Origin: Atherix ibis
Taxonomy: Eukaryota; Arthropoda; Insecta; Diptera; Athericidae
NCBI GenBank assembly: GCA_958298945.1
Contig: OY282610.1
Location: 53,637,667 to 53,701,666 of the forward strand
Length of the DNA: 64,000 nucleotides
Reading direction: 5' to 3'
Shown: positions 40,310-51,286 of the stretch, piece after piece
Layout: each line of letters starts with the position of its first letter
Numbering within the stretch: the first letter of the stretch is position 1
The notes under the pieces: generated by a model
The model's database searches: none
The model's input: only the letters and a program-made list of their open reading frames with translations
Told to the model about the DNA's origin: nothing
Made by a program: the position numbers and the translations under genes

Positions 40310-40451
40310 TTGCCTGAAAGTGCACAATCATACCCCAAACAAACATCTCCAAAAAACCACCATTTTCATAGAGAAAAACAAATTTTAAGAGAAAGTGGAC
40401 TCAGTGTAATAATTGTTGCCTCCTATTTTTTGAGAAAACTGGGTGCCTGGT
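40248..40451 (+). repeat. Reference monomer D (core, about 204 bp)
   Basis: First core monomer, shown in HOR copy 25. The front half is clearly a classic monomer ('caaaaatttatccagaaag', 'ttggagaagctttgcctgaaag'). It diverges after 'gtgcacaatcat' with 'ccccaaacaaacatctcc' and a changed 3' part. It holds a HindIII site like the classic monomers. The boundary with X is approximate and set at the next recognisable 'taaaaatt' anchor. Confidence 0.75.
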
Positions 40452-40589
40452 GTAAAAATTGGATTTTCGTGAATATTGTCACAAATTTTCGAATTTTTGT
40501 GGTTTTTTGCATATCTTTAGGTGGTCAATTTATTTTGCTTTCAGTAAATAAAAAATTTAATTTTAGGCAATTTTTTTTTAATAGTGCTC
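40452..40589 (+). repeat. Reference segment X (core, about 138 bp, highly diverged)
   Basis: Lies between D and E. From the D anchor to the E anchor is 342 bp, less than two monomers. The tail ('aaataaaaaatttaattttagg') resembles the A-rich linker of classic monomers, and the start resembles F ('gcctgg' near an A run). X is therefore probably a strongly diverged, shortened monomer rather than foreign DNA. The alternative is an old insertion. Deleted in the D to E junctions at 8834 and 17185. Confidence 0.55.
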
Positions 40590-40767
40590 ACAAAAATTTA
40601 TTCTGAAAGGCTATTCCTTTTTCGGTCATTATAATATGGATCTAGAAGGCTATGTTAAAGTGTATGTAATGAAACCATGAAACAAATTGCCATTTTTATC
40701 CAAAAAAGCAAACTTTATTTTTAAAAAAATACAGCGAACTTTAGGTATTTTTTTTTAAAACGCCTGG
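40590..40767 (+). repeat. Reference monomer E (core, 178 bp)
   Basis: Diverged monomer recognised by 'acaaaaatttattctgaaag', 'ggatctagaaggctatg' and 'gtgtatgtaatgaaacc', which align with the anchor, 'ggagaagctttgcc' and 'gtacgcaatgacacc' of classic monomers. It holds the one conserved XbaI site (tctaga, 40641-40646) per HOR copy and no HindIII site. Confidence 0.85.
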
Positions 40768-40784
40768 AAAAATTTTTCCTGTAA

Positions 40785-40799
40785 GGACTTTTTTAGTCC
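40785..40799. repeat. Short hairpin in F (5-bp stem, 5-T loop)
   Basis: 'ggact' and 'agtcc' flank five T. The motif is present in essentially every HOR copy; copy 12 has a loop change near 19760. A short dyad of this kind in AT-rich DNA could extrude, but no function is shown. Confidence 0.7.
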
Positions 40800-40830
40800 G
40801 ATCAGGATAATAAGAATAATTATTAGTTTC

Positions 40831-40846
40831 ACATATGTATGCGCAT
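40831..40846. repeat. Two abutting 8-bp palindromes in F
   Basis: 'acatatgt' is followed without gap by 'atgcgcat'. Each is its own reverse complement. The pair recurs once per HOR copy; copies 35 and 37 alter the first palindrome ('acaaatgt'), copy 8 has 'acatatat' and copy 19 changes the second ('atgcccat'). Confidence 0.8.
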
Positions 40847-40950
40847 TAACATCATTAAACAAATTTTCGAAAAAATTTCCTTTTTCATAGAAAAATAGAA
40901 ATTTAAAAAAAAATTTAATGATCTTTTGGCAAATTTTTCTCAAAACTCCC

Positions 40951-41135
40951 ACCGAAATTTATCGTGACATGTCATTTTCCTTCCAATCATTATATTAAGA
41001 GTCATAGAAGGTTTGCCTGAAAGTGTGCAATGACACCACAAAATAAATTCTAAAAAACCTTAATTTTTATACAAAAAAAAACGAATTTTAATAAAGAAAA
41101 CAATTAATTTTATGAATTTTTTCTCAAAATCACCA
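40951..41135 (+). repeat. Reference monomer G (core, 185 bp)
   Basis: Diverged in its first third ('accgaaatttatcgtgacat') but classic afterwards ('gaaggtttgcctgaaag', 'caatgacaccac'). It bridges the core to the classic run. The HindIII site of classic monomers is lost ('gaaggttt' in place of 'gaagcttt'). It contains the 10-bp palindrome tgacatgtca. Confidence 0.85.
40965..40974. repeat. 10-bp palindrome in G (tgacatgtca)
   Basis: Perfect dyad present in G of nearly every HOR copy; copy 29 reads 'tgatatgtca' near 47447. Confidence 0.8.
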
Positions 41136-41319
41136 ACAAAAATTTATCCAGAAAGGATATTCTCATTCCAATCGAGAAAATATGTATTGGAGAAGCTTTG
41201 CCTGAAAGTACGCAATGACACCATAAAAACAATTCTAAAAACCTTAATTTGTATACAAAAAAAAACGAATTTTAAGAAAGAAAACTATAAATTTTATGAA
41301 TTTTTTCTCAAAATCACCA
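41136..41319 (+). repeat. Reference classic monomer A (184 bp)
   Basis: Classic subtype that opens the run after G. Diagnostics are 'gaaaggat', 'tgtattgg', 'cctgaaag', 'aacaattct' and 'aatttgtatac'. Hand-counted composition is 48 G/C in 184 bases. It holds one HindIII site (41193-41198) and the A-specific 12-bp palindrome at 41248-41259. Confidence 0.9.
41248..41259. repeat. 12-bp palindrome specific to A monomers (tttgtatacaaa)
   Basis: Perfect dyad that exists only where the monomer has 'aatttgtatac'. B and C have 'aatttttatac', which destroys it. It is one of the clearest markers separating A from the other classic types. Confidence 0.8.
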
Positions 41320-41502
41320 ACAAAAATTTATCCAGAAAGGATATTCTCATTCCAATCGAGAAAATATGCATTGGAAAAGCTTTGCCTAAAAGTACGCAAT
41401 GACACCATAAAAACCGTTCTAAAAACCTTAATTTTTATACAAAAAAAACGAATTTTAAGAAAGAAAACCATAAATTTTATGAATTTTTTCTCAAAATCAC
41501 CA
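41320..41502 (+). repeat. Reference classic monomer B (183 bp)
   Basis: Classic subtype usually found after A. Diagnostics are 'gaaaggat', 'tgcattgg', 'cctaaaag', 'aaccgttct' and 'aatttttatac'. Its copy number varies from 0 to 4 per HOR copy. Confidence 0.9.
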
Positions 41503-41685
41503 ACAAAAATTTATCCAGAAATGATATTCTCATTCCAATCGAGAAAATATGCATTGGAGAAGCTTTGCCTGAAAGTACGCAATGACACCATAAAAACAAT
41601 TCTAAAAACCTTAATTTTTATACAAAAAAAATGAATTTTAAGAAAGAAAAACATAAATTTTATGAATTTTTTCTCAAAACCACCA
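41503..41685 (+). repeat. Reference classic monomer C (183 bp)
   Basis: Classic subtype normally last before D. Diagnostics are 'gaaatgat', 'tgcattgg', 'cctgaaag', 'aacaattct' and a tail with 'aaaaaaaatgaatttt' and usually 'aaaccataaattttatg' (here the linker near 41648 reads 'aaaacataaatttt'). Confidence 0.9.
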
Positions 41686-41747
41686 ACAAAAATTTATCCA
41701 GAAAGAATTTTCTCATTCCAATGAGAATAATATGAATTGGAGAAGCT

Positions 41748-43550
41748 TTGCCTGAAAGTGCACAATCATACCCCAAACAAACATCTCCAAAAAACCACCA
41801 TTTTCATAGAGAAAAACAAATTTTAAGAGAAAGTGGACTCAGTGTAATAATTGTTGCCTCCTATTTTTTGAGAAAACTGGGTGCCTGGTGTAAAAATTGG
41901 ATTTTCGTGAATATTGTCACAAATTTTAGAATTTTTGTGGTTTTTTGCATATCTTTAGGTGGTCAATTTATTTTGCTTTCAGTAAATAAAAAATTTAATT
42001 TTAGGCAATTTTTTTTTAATAGTGCTCACAAAAATTTATTCTGAACGGATATTCCTTTTTCGATCAGGATAATATGGATCTAGAAGGCTATGTTAAAGTG
42101 TATGTAATGAAACCATGAAACAAATTGCCATTTTTATCCAAAAAAGCAAACTTTATTTTTAAAAAAATACAGCGAACTTTAGGTATTTTTTTTTAAAACG
42201 CCTGGAAATAATTTTTTTGTAAGGACTTTTTTAGTCCGATCAGGATAATAAGAATAATTATTAGTTTCACATATGTATGCGCATTAACATTATTAAACAA
42301 ATTTTCGAAAAAATTTCCTTTTTCATAGAAAAATAGAAATTTTAAAAAAAATTTAATGATCTTTTGGCAAATTTTTCTCAAAACTCCCACCGAAATTTAT
42401 CGTGACATGTCATTTTCCTTCCAATCATTATATTAAGAGTCATAGAAGGTTTGCCTGAAAGTGTGCAATGACACCACAAATTAAATTCTAAAAAACCTTA
42501 ATTTTTATACAAAAAAAACGAATTTTAATAAAGAAAACAATTAATTTTATGAATTTTTTCTCAAAATCACCAACAAAAATTTATCCAGAAAGGATATTCT
42601 CATTCCAATCGAGAAAATATGTATTGGAGAAGCTTTGCCTGAAAGAACGCAATGACACCATAAAAACAATTCTAAAAACCTTAATTTGTATACAAAAAAA
42701 AACGAATTTTAAGAAAGAAAACTATAAATTTTATGAATTTTTTCTCAAAATCACCAACAAAAATTTATCCAGAAAGGATATTCTCATTCAAATCGAGAAA
42801 ATATGTATTGGAAAAGCTTTGCCTGAAAGTACGCAATGACACCATAAAAACAATTCTAAAAACCTTAATTTGTATACAAAAAAAAACGAATTTTAGGAAA
42901 GAAAACTATAAATTTTATGAATTTTTTCTCAAAATCACCAACAAAAATTTATCCAGAAAGGATATTCTCATTCCAATCGAGAAAATATGCATTGGAGAAG
43001 CTTTGCCTAAAAGTACGCAATAATACCATAAAAACCGTTCTAAAAACCTTAATTTTTATACAAAAAAAACGAATTTTAATAAAGAAAACAATTAATTTTA
43101 TGAATTTTTTCTCAAAATCACCAACAAAAATTTATCCAGAAAGGATATTCTCATTCCAATCGAGAAAATATGCATTGGAGAAGCTTTGCCTAAAAGTACG
43201 CAATGACACCATAAAAACCGTTCTAAAAACCTTAATTTTTATACAAAAAAACGAATTTTAAGAAAGAAAACCATAAATTTTATGAATTTTTTCTCAAAAT
43301 CACCAACAAAAATTTTTCCAGAAATGATATTCTCATTCCAATCGAGAAAATATGCATTGGAGAAGCTTTGCCTGAAAGTACGCAATGACACCATAAAAAC
43401 AATTCTAAAAACCTTAATTTTTATACAAAAAAAATGAATTTTAAGAAAGAAAACCATAAATTTTATGAATTTTTTCTCAAAACCACCAACAAAAATTTAT
43501 CTAGAAAGAATTTTCTCATTCCAATGAGAATAATATGAATTGGAGAAGCT
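41748..43550 (+). repeat. HOR copy 26: D-X-E-F-G-AABBC (1803 bp)
   Basis: Five classic monomers. It shares many rare marks with copy 28, 3,239 bp downstream: 'ctgaacggatattcc' in E, 'ggaaataatttttttg' in F, 'cacaaattaaattc' in G, 'gaaagaacgc' in the first A and 'caataataccat' in B. Confidence 0.95.
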
Positions 43551-44986
43551 TTGCCTGAAAGTGCACAATCATACCCTAAACAAACATCTCCAAAAAACCA
43601 CCATTTTCATAGAGAAAAACAAATTTTAAGAGAAAGTGGACTCAGTGTAATAATTGTTGCCTCCTATTTTTTGAGAAAACTGGGTGCCTGGTGTAAAAAT
43701 TGGATTTTCGTGAATATTGTCACAAATTTTCGAATTTTTGTGGTTTTTTGCATATCTTTAGGTGGTCAATTTATTTTGCTTTCAGTAAATAAAAAATTTA
43801 ATTTTAGGCAATTTTTTTTTAATAGTGCTCACAAAAATTTATTCTGAAAGGATATTCCTTTTTCGGTCATTATAATATGGATCTAGAAGGCTATGTTAAA
43901 GTGTATGTAATGAAACCATGAAACAAATTGCCATTTTTATCCAAAAAAGCAAACTTTATTTTTAAAAAAATACAGCGAACTTTAGGTATTTTTTTTTAAA
44001 ACGCCTGGAAAAATTTTTCCTGTAAGGACTTTTTTAGTCCGATCAGGATAATAAGAATAATTATTAGTTTCACATATGTATGCGCATTAACATCATTAAA
44101 CAAATTTTCGAAAAAATTTCCTTTTTCATAGAAAAATAGAAATTTAAAAAAAAATTTAATGATCTTTTGGCAAATTTTTCTCAAAACTCCCACCGAAATT
44201 TATCGTGACATGTCATTTTCCTTCCAATCATTATATTAAGAGTCATAGAAGGTTTGCCTGAAAGTGTGCAATGACACCACAAAATAAATTCTAAAAAACC
44301 TTAATTTTTATACAAAAAAAACGAATTTTAATAAAGAAAACAATTAATTTTATGAATTTTTTCTCAAAATCACCAACAAAAATTTATCCAGAAAGGATAT
44401 TCTCATTCCAATCGAGAAAATATGTATTGGAGAAGCTTTGCCTGAAAGTACGCAATGACACCATAAAAACAATTCTAAAAACCTTAATTTGTATACAAAA
44501 AAAAACGAATTTTAATAAAGAAAACAATTAATTTTATGAATTTTTTCTCAAAATCACCAACAAAAATTTATCCAGAAAGGATATTCTCATTCCAATCGAG
44601 AAAATATGCATTGGAGAAGCTTTGCCTAAAAGTACGCAATGACACCATAAAAACCGTTCTAAAAACCTTAATTTTTATACAAAAAAACGAATTTTAAGAA
44701 AGAAAACCATAAATTTTATGAATTTTTTCTCAAAATCACCAACAAAAATTTATCCAGAAATGATATTCTCATTCCAATCGAGAAAATATGCATTGGAGAA
44801 GCTTTGCCTGAAAGTACGCAATGACACCATAAAAACAATTCTAAAAACCTTAATTTTTATACAAAAAAAATGAATTTTAAGAAAGAAAACCATAAATTTT
44901 ATGAATTTTTTCTCAAAACCACCAACAAAAATTTATCCAGAAAGAATTTTCTCATTCCAATGAGAATAATATGAATTGGAGAAGCT
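43551..44986 (+). repeat. HOR copy 27: D-X-E-F-G-ABC (1436 bp)
   Basis: Three classic monomers; the duplicate of copy 25 at a distance of 3,241 bp. It shares 'tcggtcattataat' in E and 'ggaaaaatttttcctg' in F. Confidence 0.95.
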
Positions 44987-46790
44987 TTGCCTGAAAGTGC
45001 ACAATCATACCCCAAACAAACATCTCCAAAAAACCACCATTTTCATAGAGAAAAACAAATTTTAAGAGAAAGTGGACTCAGTGTAATAATTGTTGCCTCC
45101 TATTTTTTGAGAAAACTGGGTGCCTGGTGTAAAAATTGGATTTTCGTGAATATTGTCACAAATTTTCGAATTTTTGTGGTTTTTTGCATATCTTTAGGTG
45201 GTCAATTTATTTTGCTTTCAGTAAATAAAAAATTTAATTTTAGGCAATTTTTTTTTAATAGTGCTCACAAAAATTTATTCTGAACGGATATTCCTTTTTC
45301 GATCAGGATAATATGGATCTAGAAGGCTATGTTAAAGTGTATGTAATGAAACCATGAAACAAATTGCCATTTTTATCCAAAAAAGCAAACTTTATTTTTA
45401 AAAAAATACAGCGAACTTTAGGTATTTTTTTTTAAAACGCCTGGAAATAATTTTTTTGTAAGGACTTTTTTAGTCCGATCAGGATAATAAGAATAATTAT
45501 TAGTTTCACATATGTATGCGCATTAACATCATTAAACAAATTTTCGAAAAAATTTCCTTTTTCATAGAAAAATAGAAATTTTAAAAAAAATTTAATGATC
45601 TTTTGGCAAATTTTTCTCAAAACTCCCACCGAAATTTATCGTGACATGTCATTTTCCTTCCAATCATTATATTAAGAGTCATAGAAGGTTTGCCTGAAAG
45701 TGTGCAATGACACCACAAATTAAATTCTAAAAAACCTTAATTTTTATACAAAAAAAACGAATTTTAATAAAGAAAACAATTAATTTTATGAATTTTTTCT
45801 CAAAATCACCAACAAAAATTTATCCAGAAAGGATATTCTCATTCCAATCGAGAAAATATGTATTGGAGAAGCTTTGCCTGAAAGAACGCAATGACACCAT
45901 AAAAACAATTCTAAAAACCTTAATTTGTATACAAAAAAAAACAAATTTTAAGAAAGAAAACTATAAATTTTATGAATTTTTTCTCAAAATCACCAACAAA
46001 AATTTATCCAGAAAGGATATTCTCATTCCAATCGAGAAAATATGTATTGGAAAAGCTTTGCCTGACAGTACGCAATGACACCATAAAAACAATTCTAAAA
46101 ACCTTAATTTGTATACAAAAAAAAAACGAATTTTAGGAAAGAAAACTATAAATTTTATGAATTTTTTCTCAAAATCACCAACAAAAATTTATCCAGAAAG
46201 GATATTCTCATTCCAATCGAGAAAATATGCATTGGAGAAGCTTTGCCTAAAAGTACGCAATAATACCATAAAAACCGTTCTAAAAACCTTAATTTTTATA
46301 CAAAAAAAACGAATTTTAATAAAGAAAACAATTAATTTTATGAATTTTTTCTCAAAATCACCAACAAAAATTTATCCAGAAAGGATATTCTCATTCCAAT
46401 CGAGAAAATATGCATTGGAGAAGCTTTGCCTAAAAGTACGCAATGACACCATAAAAACCGTTCTAAAAACCTTAATTTTTATACAAAAAAACGAATTTTA
46501 AGAAAGAAAACCATAAATTTTATGAATTTTTTCTCAAAATCACCAACAAAAATTTATCCAGAAATGATATTCTCATTCCAATCGAGAAAATATGCATTGG
46601 AGAAGCTTTGCCTGAAAGTACGCAATGACACCATAAAAACAATTCTAAAAACCTTAATTTTTATACAAAAAAAATGAATTTTAAGAAAGAAAACCATAAA
46701 TTTTATGAATTTTTTCTCAAAACCACCAACAAAAATTTATCCAGAAAGAATTTTCTCATTCCAATGAGAATAATATGAATTGGAGAAGCT
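44987..46790 (+). repeat. HOR copy 28: D-X-E-F-G-AABBC (1804 bp)
   Basis: Duplicate of copy 26 with the same string and the same rare marks in E, F, G, A and B. Its own differences include 'aaaacaaattttaag' near 45938 and 'gcctgacagtacg' near 46061. Confidence 0.95.
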
Positions 46791-48413
46791 TTGCCTGAAA
46801 GTGCACAATCATACCCCAAACAAACATCTCCAAAAAACCACCATTTTCATAGAGAAAAACAAAATTTAAGAGAAAGTGGACTCAGTGTAATAATTGTTGC
46901 CTCCTATTTTTTGAGAAAACTGGGTGCCTGGTGTAAAAATTGGATTTTCGTGGATATTGTCACAAATTTTCGAATTTTTGTGGTTTTTTGCATATCTTTA
47001 GGTGGTCAATTTATTTTGCTTTCAGTAAATAAAAAATTTAATTTTAGGCAATTTTTTTTTAATAGTGCTCACAAAAATTTATTCTGAAAGGATATTCCTT
47101 TTTCGATCAGGATAATATTGATCTAGAAGGCTATGTTAAAGTGTATGTAATGAAACCATGAAACAAATTGCCATTTTTATCCAAAAAAGCAAACTTTATT
47201 TTTAAAAAAATACAGCGAACTTTAGGTATTTTTTTTTAAAACGCCTGGAAAAAATTTTCCTGTAAGGACTTTTTTAGTCCGATCAGGATAATAAGAATAA
47301 TTATTAGTTTCACATATGTATGCGCATTAACATCGTTAAACAAATTTTCGAAAAAATTTCCTTTTTCATAGAAAAATAGAAATTTAAAAAAAAATTTAAT
47401 GATCTTTTGGCAAATTTTTCTCAAAACTCCCACCGAAATTTATCGTGATATGTCATTTTCCTTCCAATCATTATATTAAGAGTCATAAAAAGTTTGCCTG
47501 AAAGTGTGCAATGACACCACAAAATAAATTCTAAAAAACCTTAATTTTTATACAAAAAAAAACGAATTTTAATAAAGAAAACAATTAATTTTATGAATTT
47601 TTTCTCAAAATCACCAACAAAAATTTATCCAGAAAGGATATTCTCATTCCAGTCGAGAAAATATATATCGGAGAAGCTTTGCCTGAAAGTACGCAATGAC
47701 ACCATAAAAACAATTCTAAAAACCTTAATTTGTATACAAAAAAAAAACGAATTTTAAGAAAGAAAACTATAAATTTTATGAATTTTTTCTCAAAATCACC
47801 AACAAAAATTTATCCAGAAAGGATATTCTCATTCCAATCGAGAAAATATGTATTGGAGCAGCTTTGCCTGAAAGTACGCAATGACACCATAAAAACAATT
47901 CTAAAAACCTTAATTTGTATACAAAAAAAAACGAATTTTAGGAAAGAAAACTATAAATTTTATGAATTTTTTCTCAAAATCACCAACAAAAATTTATCCA
48001 GAAAGGATATTCTCATTCCAATCGAGAAAATATGCATTGGAGAAGCTTTGCCTAAAAGTATGCAATGACACCATAAAAACCGTTCTAAAAACCTTAATTT
48101 TTATACAAAAAAAACGAATTTTAAGAAAGAAAACCATAAATTTTATGAATTTTTTCTCAAAATCACCAACAAAAATTTATCCAGAAAGGATATTCTCATT
48201 CCAATCGAGAAAATATGCATTGGAGAAGCTTTGCCTGAAAGTACGCAATGACACCATAAAAACAATTCTAAAAACCTTAATTTTTATACAAAAAAAATGA
48301 ATTTTAAGAAAGAAAACCATAAATTTTATGAATTTTTTCTCAAAACCACCAACAAAAATTTATCCAGAAAGAATTTTCTCATTCCAATGAGAATAATATG
48401 AATTGGAGAAGCT
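46791..48413 (+). repeat. HOR copy 29: D-X-E-F-G-AABC (1623 bp)
   Basis: Four classic monomers. The last has the C position and C-type tail but 'gaaaggat' instead of 'gaaatgat', a form shared with copies 30 and 31. It introduces 'ggagcagctttg' in A (near 47855) and 'aagtatgcaatg' in B, which recur in the next copies. Confidence 0.95.
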
Positions 48414-49851
48414 TTGCCTGAAAGTGCACAATCATACCCCAAACAAACATCTCCAAAAAACCACCATTTTCATAGAGAAAAACAAATTTTAAGAGAAAGT
48501 GGACTCAGTGTAATAATTGTTGCCTCCTATTTTTTGAGAAAACTGGGTGCCTGGTGTAAAAATTGGATTTTCGTGAATATTGTCACAAATTTTCGAATTT
48601 TTGTGGTTTTTTGCATATCTTTAGGTGGTCAATTTATTTTGCTTTCAGTAAATAAAAAATTTTATTTTAGGCAATTTTTTTTTAATAGTGCTCACAAAAA
48701 TTTATTCTGAAAGGATATTCCTTTTTCGATCAGGATAATATGGATCTAGAAGGCTATGTTAAAGTGTATGTAATGAAACCATGAAACAAATTGCCATTTT
48801 TATCCAAAAAAGCAAACTTTATTTTTAAAAAAATACAGCGAACTTTAGGTATTTTTTTTTAAAACGCCTGGAAAAAATTTTCCTGTAAGGACTTTTTTAG
48901 TCCGATCAGGATAATAAGAATAATTATTAGTTTCACATATGTATGCGCATTAACATCGTTAAACAAATTTTCGAAAAAGTTTCCTTTTTCATAAAAAAAT
49001 AGAAATTTAAAAAAAAATTTAATGATCTTTTGGCAAATTTTTCTCAAAACTCCCACCGAAATTTATCGTGACATGTCATTTTCCTTCCAATCATTATATT
49101 AAGAGTCATAGAAGGTTTGCCTGAAAGTGTGCAATGACACCACAAAATAAATTCTAAAAAACCTTAATTTTTATACAAAAAAAACGAATTTTAATAAAGA
49201 AAACAATTAATTTTATGAATTTTTTCTCAAAATCACCAACAAAAATTTATCCAGAAAGGATATTCTCATTCCAATCGAGAAAATATGTATTGGAGCAGCT
49301 TTGCCTAAAAGTACGCAATGACACCATAAAAACAATTCTAAAAACCTTAATTTGTATACAAAAAAAAAACGAATTTTAGGAAAGAAAACTATAAATTTTA
49401 TGAATTTTTTCTCAAAATCACCAACAAAAATTTATCCAGAAAGGATATTCTCATTCCAATCGAGAAAATATGCATTGGAGAAGCTTTGCCTAAAAGTATG
49501 CAATGACACCATAAAAACCGTTCTAAAAACCTTAATTTTTATACAAAAAAAACGAATTTTAAGAAAGAAAACCATAAATTTTATGAATTTTTTCTCAAAA
49601 TCACCAACAAAAATTTATCCAGAAAGGATATTCTCATTCCAATCGAGAAAATATGCATTGGAGAAGCTTTGCCTGAAAGTACGCAATGACACCATAAAAA
49701 CAATTCTAAAAACCTTAATTTTTATACAAAAAAAATGAATTTTAAGAAAGAAAACCATAAATTTTATGAATTTTTTCTCAAAACCACCAACAAAAATTTA
49801 TCCAGAAAGAATTTTCTCATTCCAATGAGAATAATATGAATTGGAGAAGCT
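48414..49851 (+). repeat. HOR copy 30: D-X-E-F-G-ABC (1438 bp)
   Basis: Three classic monomers. It shares 'ggagcagctttg' in A and 'aagtatgcaatg' in B with copies 29 and 31, and 'catcgttaaac' in F with copy 29. Private 'ttttattttagg' in X near 48661. Confidence 0.95.
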
Positions 49852-51286
49852 TTGCCTGAAAGTGCACAATCATACCCCAAACAAACATCTCCAAAAAACC
49901 ACCATTTTCATAGAGAAAAACAAATTTTAAGAGAAAGTGGACTCAGTGTAATAATTGTTGCCTCCTATTTTTTGAGAAAACTGGGTGCCTGGTGTAAAAA
50001 TTGGATTTTCGTGAATATTGTCACAAATTTTCGAATTTTTGTGGTTTTTTGCATATCTTTAGGTGGTCAATTTATTTTGCTTTCAGTAAATAAAAAATTT
50101 AATTTTAGGCAATTTTTTTTTAATAGTGCTCACAAAAATTTATTCTGAAAGGATATTCCTTTTTCGATCAGGATAATATGGATCTAGAAGGCTATGTTAA
50201 AGTGTATGTAATGAAACCATGAAAGAAATTGCCATTTTTATCCAAAAAAGCAAACTTTATTTTTAAAAAAATACAGCGAACTTTAGGTATTTTTTTTTAA
50301 AACGCCTGGAAAAAATTTTCCTGTAAGGACTTTTTTAGTCCGATCAGGATAATAAGAATAATTATTAGTTTCACATATGTATGCGCATTAACATCATTAA
50401 ACAAATTTTCGAAAAAATTTCCTTTTATAGAAAAATAGAAATTTAAAAAAAAATTTAATGATCTTTTGGCAAATTTTTCTCAAAACTCCCACCGAAATTT
50501 ATCGTGACATGTCATTTTCCTTCCAATCATTATATTAAGAGTCATAGAAGGTTTGCCTGAAAGTGTGCAATGACACCACAAAATAAATTCTAAAAAACCT
50601 TAATTTTTATACAAAAAAAACGAATTTTAATAAAGAAAACAATTAATTTTATGAATTTTTTCTCAAAATCACCAACAAAAATTTATCCAGAAAGGATATT
50701 CTCATTCCAATCGAGAAAATATGTATTGGAGCAGCTTTGCCTAAAAGTACGCAATGACACCATAAAAACAATTCTAAAAACCTTAATTTGTATACAAAAA
50801 AAAACGAATTTTAGGAAAGAAAACTATAAATTTTATGAATTTTTTCTCAAAATCACCAACAAAAATTTATCCAGAAAGGATATTCTCATTCCAATCGAGA
50901 AAATATGCATTGGAGAAGCTTTGCCTAAAAGTATGCAATGACACCATAAAAACCGTTCTAAAAACCTTAATTTTTATACAAAAAAAACGAATTTTAAGAA
51001 AGAAAACCATAAATTTTATGAATTTTTTCTCAAAATCACCAACAAAAATTTATCCAGAAAGGATATTCTCATTCCAATCGAGAAAATATGCATTGGAGAA
51101 GCTTTGCCTGAAAGTACGCAATGACACCATAAAAACAATTCTAAAAACCTTAATTTTTATACAAAAAAAATGAATTTTAAGAAAGAAAACCATAAATTTT
51201 ATGAATTTTTTCTCAAAACCACCAACAAAAATTTATCCAGAAAGAATTTTCTCATTCCAATGAGAATAATATGAATTAGAGAAGCT
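49852..51286 (+). repeat. HOR copy 31: D-X-E-F-G-ABC (1435 bp)
   Basis: Near-identical neighbour of copy 30 in string and marks. F is three bases shorter at 'ccttttatagaaa' near 50421. E has 'catgaaagaaattgcc', shared with copy 32. Confidence 0.95.

Larger units (their letters stand above)
40768..40950 (+). repeat. Reference monomer F (core, 183 bp)
   Basis: Most diverged full-length monomer. It contains a 5-bp-stem hairpin 'ggact-ttttt-agtcc' (40785-40799), two abutting 8-bp palindromes (40831-40846), 'ttttcgaaaa', and a long A/T tract with oligo-A and oligo-T runs. It is identified as a monomer by spacing (178 and 183 bp to the neighbouring anchors) and by residual 'aaaatttt-cctgtaagga' similarity to the anchor. 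Confidence 0.8.
40310..41747 (+). repeat. HOR copy 25: D-X-E-F-G-ABC (1438 bp), reference copy
   Basis: Clean three-monomer copy used here to define monomer boundaries. It forms a 3.24-kb pair with copy 26 that is repeated as copies 27 plus 28. E carries 'tcggtcattataat' near 40623 and F 'ggaaaaatttttcctg' near 40766, both shared with copy 27. Confidence 0.95.

Noticed and set aside
40785..40799. Rho-independent terminator at ggact-ttttt-agtcc
   Set aside because: The stem is only 5 bp, no U-tract follows the stem, there is no associated gene, and the context is eukaryotic satellite.
40768..40950. CENP-B box in F (ttcgaaaaaattt) or E (ttcgatcagg)
   Set aside because: Only the TTCG start matches. 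The conserved A and the CGGG part of the mammalian consensus (TTCGNNNNANNCGGG) are absent.
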